DNA from: an uncultured Panacagrimonas sp.
GTDB lineage: Bacteria; Pseudomonadota; Gammaproteobacteria; Nevskiales; Nevskiaceae
NCBI GenBank assembly: GCA_946481265.1
Contig: CAMLNE010000021.1
Location: 1-21,681 of the forward strand
Length of the DNA stretch: 21,681 bases
Direction of reading: 5' to 3'
Under the pieces are notes generated by a model. That model saw nothing but the letters and a program-made list of their open reading frames with translations, had not been told where the DNA came from and searched no databases. Positions 16,174 to 21,681 of the stretch are shown here, one piece after another; positions within the stretch are counted from its first letter, which is position 1; every line of letters starts with the position of its first letter. The position numbers and the translations under genes are program-made.

Positions 16174-17512
16174 GCCGTCCTCCCTGCGCCTCGAGACGCT
16201 GCGCCAGCAACCCGGCCGCCTGTTCGTCGAGAATCTGCGTCAGCGTGCGCGAACGCGCCATCAGGAAGCTGTTCACGAACAGGAGCGGAATCGCGACGAT
16301 CAGGCCCAGCACGGTGGCGATCATCGCCTGCGAGATGCCGCCGGCCATCAGCCGTGGATCGCCGGCGCCCACCTCGGTGATGACCTGGAAGGTGATGATC
16401 ATGCCGATCACGGTGCCCAGCAGGCCGAGCAGCGGACCCGCCGCGACGATCATGCGCAGCAGGGACTGGAAGCGTTCGAGCCTGGGCGTTTCACGCAGCA
16501 CGGCTTCGGACAGACGGGTCTCCAGCACCTCGGGATCCTGCGTGGTGTCGCCGTGCAGGCTGGCCAGCACCCGCCCGAGCGGATTGTCCTGACGCGGCTG
16601 CGTGACGTCGCCGAGCTGGCGGCGCACGCGTCCGCCGATCCACAGCAGGTAGACCAGCTGCCAGGCCGCCAGCACCGCGCCGAGCACGCCGATGGCGATG
16701 ATGACGTAGCCGACCAGGCCGCCCTGGTGGACGCGCTCGATGGTGGTCGGGCGCTCGGCGATCAGGCGCAGCAGGTCGCCGCGCGAAGGATCGACCAGCA
16801 CCGCGTGCAGGCCTTTGTCGGCCTCGATGAACGGCCGCGCGAGGCCGGCGAGGTCCCCGGGCTGTCGCGACAGCACCGCCAGCCGGCCGTCCCCGGCCTG
16901 CAGGGTGAGATAGCCGTCGGCAGCGAGCGCGGTGAACAGACCCACGCGCACGACTTCCGTCGACTGCCTTTCGCCCAGCGCATCGACCACGTCGGTGGTG
17001 AAGCGCGCCACGCGGCCACTCTCGACCGCCTCCTGCGCGTACAGGAACCACAGTCGTTCGAGGTCGGCGACGCCCGGGATCTCGCTGGCCTGCGCGATCC
17101 GGTCGAGGAAGCCGACGCGGTCGGGGAACTGCGCGCTGACCAGCGAGCCCGCGACCTGGCCGCGGAATTCGCCCGCCGCCTGGGCAATGGCGGCATACAT
17201 CTGGCCGGAGTCGCCGACGCGCTCGGTGAGCCGTTTCTCGAGTTCGGCAATGTCCGCCTGCCCCGCGGCGAAGCGCGCCTTGGCCTGGTTGGCCCGCGCG
17301 CTTGCGGCAGCCAGATCCGCCTCGGCGCGCGCCAGCAGCGCGGCCTGCTCGTTCTTGTTGCGCAGGAAGCGCTGCTCGCGCTCGGCATTGAGGCGGGCGG
17401 ATTCCTGCGAGCCCTGCTGGATCTGCCTGAGCAGCTCGTCCATCCCCTTGTCCTGCGCCATGGCCGGCAGCGCGAACAGGACCAGCAGGCCGCCCAGCAG
17501 CCAGCGTTTCAT
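16166..17512 (-). CDS. TtpC-like long ExbB-family protein
   Basis: A 448-residue MotA/TolQ/ExbB-family protein with a long periplasmic N-terminal part, as in TtpC of the Vibrio TonB2 system, which is required for TonB2-mediated uptake there. Signal peptide 1-19 (cleavage after AMA) precedes a coiled coil rich in Gln/Ala/Glu/Arg (about 25-100) and a periplasmic domain to about residue 262. Three membrane segments follow at about 264-289, 355-380 and 392-418. The last two carry the ExbB signature (GPLLGLLGTVIGMIITF; GGISQAMIATVLGLIVAIPL). It overlaps DUF3450 by 4 bases (ATGA) and exbB by 8. The gene name ttpC would be by analogy only. Confidence 0.9.
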   Translation of the reverse strand: MKRWLLGGLLVLFALPAMAQDKGMDELLRQIQQGSQESARLNAEREQRFLRNKNEQAALLARAEADLAAASARANQAKARFAAGQADIAELEKRLTERVGDSGQMYAAIAQAAGEFRGQVAGSLVSAQFPDRVGFLDRIAQASEIPGVADLERLWFLYAQEAVESGRVARFTTDVVDALGERQSTEVVRVGLFTALAADGYLTLQAGDGRLAVLSRQPGDLAGLARPFIEADKGLHAVLVDPSRGDLLRLIAERPTTIERVHQGGLVGYVIIAIGVLGAVLAAWQLVYLLWIGGRVRRQLGDVTQPRQDNPLGRVLASLHGDTTQDPEVLETRLSEAVLRETPRLERFQSLLRMIVAAGPLLGLLGTVIGMIITFQVITEVGAGDPRLMAGGISQAMIATVLGLIVAIPLLFVNSFLMARSRTLTQILDEQAAGLLAQRLEAQGGRHA

Positions 17513-18270
17513 GATCCGGCCCCCGCGGCGGGCATCGGCAGACGCAGCAGATCGGGGGCCGCCGTCTCGCGCGCGATGCGCAGGCCATGGCGGATCTCGC
17601 TGACGTGTTCATGCGCGAGTTCGATCCAGCCACCGGCGGCGGCGTCCCACATCCCGGCCTGGTGACCATCCGTGCTCAGGTAGTACAGCGCGGTGCGCCC
17701 GACGCGCAGCACGTCGACCGTGCGGCCCTCCACCTCGGCACGTTCCGCACCCAGCGAGCGGCCGTACTCGGCCTCGATCTGCCAGGACTCGAGGATGCGC
17801 CTGAACTTGTCGGCGTTGCTCGCCGCCGGATCGCCCATGAACTTCTTCAGCGATTCGAGCCGCTCCCTGCGCTCGGTGCCCAGGAAGGGCAGGTCCAGGG
17901 CGATGAACTGCTCCAGGCCCTGGACCATGCGCAGCATCAGCGGCAGCAGCTCGCGCTCGGTGCGCTCCATCTGTTCGATCTGGCGCACCAGCGAGGCCTT
18001 CTCCGCCTCCTGCGCTGCAACCAGTTCATCGAGCTGGCCGGCATAGACGCCGAGCTGCTGCGCCTGCCAGCTCGCCGAGCGGTAGCGCTCGAGCATCGCG
18101 CGGGTCTGGTCGTCGAGCCGGTCGATCCGCTCCTGCGAAACCCGCGCCGCACGGTTGGCTTCCACCGTGGCATCGATGGCCCGTCCGGTCGGATCGGTCT
18201 GCGCCGCCGCCACACCCAGCACCGCGGCCGCCGCCAGCAGCACGCACATCCCGCCTCGCCCGAGATTCAT
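17509..18270 (-). CDS. DUF3450 periplasmic coiled-coil protein of the TonB2-type operon
   Basis: A 253-residue secreted protein. The start is placed at ATG 18270, giving MNLGRGGMCVLLAAAAVLGVAAAQ, a clean signal peptide cleaved after AAA, with GGAGAG 9 bases upstream. ATG 18303 would add 11 residues and has no such site. After the signal comes a long coiled coil (about 25-115; DDQTRAMLERYRSASWQAQQ). The conserved DUF3450 region follows (MVQGLEQFIALDLPFLGTERRERLESLKKFM and RILESWQIEAEYGRSL), then a small beta-rich end (LYYLSTDGHQAGMWD). DUF3450 regularly opens TtpC/ExbB/ExbD/TonB operons, and its exact role is not known. It is divergent from the rhodanese gene with 95 bases between the starts. 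Confidence 0.9.
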   Translation of the reverse strand: MNLGRGGMCVLLAAAAVLGVAAAQTDPTGRAIDATVEANRAARVSQERIDRLDDQTRAMLERYRSASWQAQQLGVYAGQLDELVAAQEAEKASLVRQIEQMERTERELLPLMLRMVQGLEQFIALDLPFLGTERRERLESLKKFMGDPAASNADKFRRILESWQIEAEYGRSLGAERAEVEGRTVDVLRVGRTALYYLSTDGHQAGMWDAAAGGWIELAHEHVSEIRHGLRIARETAAPDLLRLPMPAAGAGS

Positions 18271-18279
18271 GCCGGACCG

Positions 18280-18285
18280 CTCTCC
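18280..18285 (-). promoter_or_regulatory. Shine-Dalgarno GGAGAG fixing the DUF3450 start
   Basis: On the minus strand GGAGAG lies 9 bases before ATG 18270. The in-frame ATG at 18303 has no comparable site, so 18270 is preferred. Confidence 0.6.
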
Positions 18286-18322
18286 ATGCTTCGCCCGCGG
18301 CATCTTGCCCAGCCCGCCTCGC

Positions 18323-18328
18323 TAAAAT
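18323..18328 (+). promoter_or_regulatory. possible -10 box (TAAAAT) for the rhodanese gene
   Basis: TAAAAT, preceded by GC, lies 37 bases before ATG 18366 in the 95-base divergent gap shared with the TonB2-type operon. TTGCCC at 18305-18310 is only 12 bases upstream, too near for a standard -35. A promoter for the minus-strand operon must also lie in or near this gap; I see no clear hexamers for it. Confidence 0.25.
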
Positions 18329-18365
18329 CCACCCATCGCACACCAGCGGAACAGGAGAACGGACC

Positions 18366-18740
18366 ATGGCGACCACGGCGCATTCACCGGGATTCCTCGC
18401 GCTGGTGGATGCCGCGCGGCGCGGGGTCCGCGAGATCGCGGCCACCGAACTGCCCGGCGAACTCGCTGCCCGCCGCGACGCGGCCCTGATCGATGTGCGC
18501 GAGCAAAGCGAGTACGCCACGGCGCATCTGGTGGGTGCCGAGCACCTGGGCAAGGGCGTGATCGAGCGCGACATCGAACTGCGCCATCCGGATCGCGACC
18601 AGCCGCTGTACCTGTACTGCGGTGGCGGCTTCCGCTCGGCATTGGCGGCGCAGAGCCTGCAGAAGATGGGCTATACCCAGGTCACCAGCGTGGACGGCGG
18701 CTGGAAGGCGCTCAAGGACCTGCTGCCGATCAGGCCCTAG
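18366..18740 (+). CDS. single-domain rhodanese-like sulfurtransferase
   Basis: A 124-residue cytosolic protein with one rhodanese domain. Family marks are LIDVREQSEYATAHLVGAEH (41-60), the active-site loop YCGGGFRSALAA with catalytic Cys85, and GGWKALKD near the end. The six-residue loop after Cys85 is that of a sulfurtransferase rather than a Cdc25-like phosphatase (seven). A strong AGGAGA (18353-18358) seven bases before the ATG fixes the start. It probably moves sulfane sulfur, from thiosulfate or a persulfide to an acceptor. It converges with cysH, so the two share a sulfur theme but not a transcript. Confidence 0.9.
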   Translation: MATTAHSPGFLALVDAARRGVREIAATELPGELAARRDAALIDVREQSEYATAHLVGAEHLGKGVIERDIELRHPDRDQPLYLYCGGGFRSALAAQSLQKMGYTQVTSVDGGWKALKDLLPIRP

Positions 18741-18786
18741 CCCGGTCCGCGTACCCGGGGCGCTGCGCAGGCATCGCGCAAGGGCC

Positions 18787-18801
18787 CCCGGCTTGGCCGG
18801 G
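18787..18801. terminator. hairpin between convergent rhodanese and cysH genes
   Basis: CCCGGC-TTG-GCCGGG forms a perfect six-pair stem with a three-base loop in the 75-base gap between the two convergent stops. No strong T-run follows on either strand, only GTTTACA about 15 bases further on the plus strand. Position favours a bidirectional terminator; sequence support is modest. Confidence 0.35.
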
Positions 18802-18815
18802 CCAGGGATGCCCGT

Positions 18816-19511
18816 TTACAGGTGCAGGCCGCACTCGGTCTTGGGCTTGCCCAGCCAACGACCCGCGCGACCCTCGCCCGGCACGGTGCAGTGCGTGCAG
18901 CCGATCGACTGGTAGCCCTTGTCCACCAGCGGGTGGAACGGCAGGTCGTGCTCGCGGATGTAGGCGTCGCGCTCCTCGCGCGTGACGTCGATCATCGGGT
19001 TGAACTTGATCATGCCGCGGCGGATCTCGAAGATCGGCAGGCTGGCGCGATGGTCGGTCTGCCAGCGCATCAGGCTCGACACCCATACGTGGTAGTTCGG
19101 CTTGATCGCCTCCAGCGGCTCGACCTTGTTCACCGAGCAGCAGAAATCCGGGTCCTTGAGATACGTCTGTTCCTGCTGGGTGAACTGGTGTTTCCAGTCC
19201 TCCGCCCTGATGTCCTTGACCTTGAGGTGGAACAGCTCGACCAGGTAGTTGCGGTACTCCACCGTCTCCGGGAAGTGGTAACCGGTATCGATGAAATGGA
19301 CGATCTGGTCGGGGCGGATCCGCGACACGATGTGCAGGAAGTAGGCCGAGGTCGCAGCGAACGAAGAGGTCACCATCACCTTCTCCGGCGCGAAGTCGCG
19401 GTAGAGCTGGTAGAGACGTTGCTCGAAGTTCAGCGATGCGTAGCGCTGGTTGAGCGTCTCGATCTGGGCCTCGTCCAGGCCCGCGAAGGTGGCTGCTTTT
19501 TCCATGGTCAT
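18816..19511 (-). CDS. cysH: sulfonucleotide (APS/PAPS) reductase with 4Fe-4S cysteines
   Basis: Reduces adenylyl sulfate (APS) or its 3'-phospho form to sulfite in sulfate assimilation, using thioredoxin or glutathione. The protein is 231 residues. The nucleotide-binding stretch SSFAATSAYFLHIV and the conserved IVHFIDTGYHFPET lead the core. Cys124-Cys125 (DFCCSVNKVEPL) with Cys205 and Cys208 (IGCTHC) make the 4Fe-4S ligand set seen in APS reductases and absent from E. coli-type PAPS reductase. The catalytic Cys227 is in KTECGLH at the C-terminus. The usual CCxxRK is CCSVNK here, an Arg-to-Asn change, and the stretch between CxxC and ECGLH is short. ATG 19511 is used; ATG 19505 is equally possible. 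Confidence 0.93.
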   Translation of the reverse strand: MTMEKAATFAGLDEAQIETLNQRYASLNFEQRLYQLYRDFAPEKVMVTSSFAATSAYFLHIVSRIRPDQIVHFIDTGYHFPETVEYRNYLVELFHLKVKDIRAEDWKHQFTQQEQTYLKDPDFCCSVNKVEPLEAIKPNYHVWVSSLMRWQTDHRASLPIFEIRRGMIKFNPMIDVTREERDAYIREHDLPFHPLVDKGYQSIGCTHCTVPGEGRAGRWLGKPKTECGLHL

Positions 19512-19740
19512 CGGGGAATATCCGGCTCTTGACCGCTGCCGGTGCCTGCGTATCGAATTGGATGCGCAGTGTATGGGCCCGATCTTTGGCGCCTCAACGG
19601 CACGGCCCGCGAAACAGGAAAGGATATAAGGTCATTCGATTTCGGGCCGGCCCGCCGCGGTCCGCGGACCGCCGCCGCGAAAGGCTGCCGCTACAATGCC
19701 GGCCCTTTCCGCCAGGCTCGGCAATTCCTCAAGCCCATCA
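19512..19740. other. divergent intergenic region between cysH and valS
   Basis: 229 bases with no supported gene; short frames here are not conserved-looking. It must hold the promoters of both flanking genes. A less GC-rich patch (GGATATAAGGTCATTCGATT, 19622-19641) stands out. I do not see a CysB site I could name. Confidence 0.4.
19692..19697 (+). promoter_or_regulatory. possible -10 box (TACAAT) for valS
   Basis: TACAAT lies 43 bases before ATG 19741. No clear -35 is at 16-18 bases. The context GCTACAATGCC is much like GCTAAAATCC before the rhodanese gene. Confidence 0.3.
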
Positions 19741-21300
19741 ATGGACAAGACCTTCGATCCCGGCTCCATCGAGGCGCGCTGGCGCGCATTCTGGGAGCGC
19801 CACGACTGCTACGCCCCCGCCGGCCAGGGTGAGCCCTACAGCATCCTGATCCCGCCACCGAACGTGACCGGCACCCTGCACATGGGCCACGCGTTCCAGC
19901 ACACGATCATGGACGCGCTGATCCGCCATGCCCGCATGAGCGGTCGCGACACGCTGTGGCAGATGGGAACGGACCATGCCGGCATCGCCACGCAGATGGT
20001 CGTCGAACGCAACCTCAAGCTCGAAGGCGTGGGCCGGCACGAACTGGGTCGGGAAAAGTTCGTCGACAAGGTCTGGGAGTGGAAGGCCCACTCCGGCGGG
20101 ATCATCGAACAGCAGATCCGCCGGCTGGGCAGCTCGGTCGACTGGTCGCGCAACCGCTTCACGATGGACGAGGGCTATTCGAAGGCCGTCATCGAGCACT
20201 TCGTGCGGCTCTACGAGGATGGTCTGATCTACCGCGGCAAGCGCCTGGTGAACTGGGACCCGGTGCTGCAGACCGCGATCTCGGATCTCGAGGTGGTCAA
20301 CGAGGAGGAGAACGGCAAGCTCTGGCACTTCCGCTACCCGCTGGCCGACGGTTCGGGCCATTTGACGGTGGCGACCACGCGCCCGGAGACCATGCTCGGC
20401 GACACGGCGGTGGCCGTGCATCCGGAGGACGAGCGCTATCGCCACCTGATCGGAAAAACGGTACGCCTGCCGCTGGCGGATCGCGAGATCCCGGTGGTCG
20501 CCGACGACTACGTCGACCGCGAGTTCGGCACCGGCGTGGGCCAGATCACGCCGGCGCACGACTTCAACGACTGGCAGGTCGGCCAGCGCCACGGGCTGGC
20601 GCAGATCAATATCCTGACGCCGGTGGCCACCCTCAACGACGCCGTGCCGGTCGCCTACCGCGGGCTGGACCGCTACGTCGCGCGCAAGAAGGTGGTGGCC
20701 GACCTCGACGCGTTGGGGCTGGTCGAGAAGATCGAGGACCACAAGCTCAAGGTGCCGCGCGGCGATCGCAGCGGCGCGGTGCTCGAGCCCTATCTGACCG
20801 ACCAGTGGTTCGTCGATCTCACACGCAAGACGCTGCCCGATGGCCGGCCCGGTGGCTGGAGCGCGATCACCAAGCCCGCACTGGATGCCTTTGCCGACGG
20901 CCGCATCCGCTTCGTGCCGGAAAACTGGATCAACACCTACCGCCAGTGGCTGGACAACATCCAGGACTGGTGCATCTCGCGCCAGCTCTGGTGGGGACAC
21001 CGCATTCCCGCGTGGTACGACGCCAACGGCGCCATCTACGTCGGCCGCAACGAGGCCGAGGTCCGCGCCAGGCACGGCCTGTCGCCGGAGGTGGAGCTGC
21101 GCCAGGACGAGGACGTCTTCGACACCTGGTTTTCATCGGACATCTGGCCGCTGGCAACGCTCGGCTGGCCGCAGGCCGGCGAGGCCCTGCAGAAGTTCTA
21201 CCCAAGCAGCGTGCTGGTCACCGGCTTCGACATCATCTTCTTCTGGGTCGCGCGCATGGTGATGATGACCGACGCGCTGGCCGGGAAGATCCCGTTCCCG
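19741..21300 (+). CDS. valS: valyl-tRNA synthetase, N-terminal part only
   Basis: Charges tRNA-Val with valine. About 520 codons are present, against roughly 950 in the family. The class I HIGH motif is HMGH (47-50) in [14 protein letters not shown]. The CP1 editing domain is marked by [17 protein letters not shown] (from about 212) and [10 protein letters not shown]. The core [17 protein letters not shown] and [17 protein letters not shown] are intact. The sequence then departs from ValS after AGKIPF: the expected VYVxGLIRD and KMSKS motifs never appear, and the frame runs on into a short-chain dehydrogenase. The anticodon-binding domain and C-terminal coiled coil are absent. ATG 19741 is the start by homology. 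Confidence 0.93.
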
Positions 21301-21681
21301 GGCATGGCCGTCTACAACGCGTCGAAGTACGCCGCCGTCGGGCTCACAGCCGCCGTACGCCGGGAACTCCACGGCACCGGAGTCACGGTCAGCGCCGTAC
21401 TCCCGAGCGCCGTCCGCACCTCACTCTCCTCCGGGGTCCGCCTCGGCGGCCTCCTCCCCACCGTCGAGCCGACCGACGTAGCCGCCGCCATCCTCCGCAC
21501 CTGCCGCACCCGCCAACCAGAGATCGCCGTACCGCGCTGGCTGGCCGCCTGGAAGGTCCTCGACGGCCTGACCCCGTCGTCACTCATGACCGTCGCCCGG
21601 CGCTTGGCCGGCGACGACCGCGGCCTCACCGCCGACGCCACCGCCCGCGCCGCCTACACCGACCGCGTCGCCGCCTTCACC
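21277..21681 (+). pseudogene. short-chain dehydrogenase/reductase C-terminal fragment joined in frame to valS
   Basis: Reading in the valS frame, this stretch gives [20 protein letters not shown] and then a typical SDR tail ([26 protein letters not shown]). The catalytic Tyr (codon 21313) and Lys (codon 21325) form the Y-x-x-x-K motif; the Rossmann N-terminal half with TGxxxGIG is absent. The frame is still open at the window edge. Codon use differs from the rest: of 14 Leu codons after 21301, 11 are CTC and only 2 CTG, and Val GTA occurs four times, which suggests an actinobacterial-like source. It is a fragment, most likely from another genome through mis-assembly. Confidence 0.85.

Noticed and set aside
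19741..21681. A genuine ValS-dehydrogenase fusion enzyme
   Set aside because: KMSKS and the anticodon-binding domain would be lost along with the SDR nucleotide-binding half; codon use changes at the join, and a short shared sequence explains it better as mis-assembly.

Overview
The window is GC-rich DNA with CTG/GCG/CGC-dominated codons. It reads as a gammaproteobacterial chromosome, probably Xanthomonadales-like. The grounds are a TtpC-type TonB operon, a CCCTCTCCCC/GGGGAGAGGG palindrome and CCGCAAAGG-type repeats. This is a judgement from protein and repeat character, not a database search. Gene density is high, and no tRNA, rRNA, CRISPR array, transposase or phage gene was seen.

Layout: (1) 241-4362 (+): hisG (short form) and hisD, followed with coupled starts by a PaaK/CapK-type adenylate-forming ligase and a class I SAM methyltransferase; hisC, which commonly follows hisD, is absent. 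(2) 4452-9846 (+): a predicted lipoprotein (DUF4382-like), then a MacA/HlyD-type adaptor, a MacB/LolD-type ATPase and two FtsX-fold permeases, which look like one tripartite ABC exporter; a 24-codon mini-ORF links ATPase and permease. (3) 10190-11419 (+): a membrane diguanylate cyclase with intact GGEEF and RxxD sites. (4) 18270-11719 (-): DUF3450, TtpC-like long ExbB, ExbB, ExbD, TonB, and an 880-residue protein joining TPR repeats to a whole DUF1329 domain. This is a TonB2/TtpC-type energy-transduction operon with an unusual terminal gene. (5) 18366-19511: a single-domain rhodanese (+) convergent with an Fe-S sulfonucleotide reductase, cysH (-). (6) 19741 to the end (+): valS.

Two repeat elements of the same family are present. 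One is a large inverted repeat with a REP-like palindrome inside it, between the convergent cyclase and TPR-DUF1329 genes. The other sits inside the TonB operon between exbB and exbD.

The right end is not trustworthy as one genome. After about 21277-21300 the valS frame continues, in frame, into the C-terminal half of a short-chain dehydrogenase with different codon use. The two proteins share the local peptide LAGKIPF at the join, so an assembly chimera is the likeliest explanation. The most interesting biology is the TPR-DUF1329 fusion as the last gene of the TtpC/ExbBD/TonB operon.
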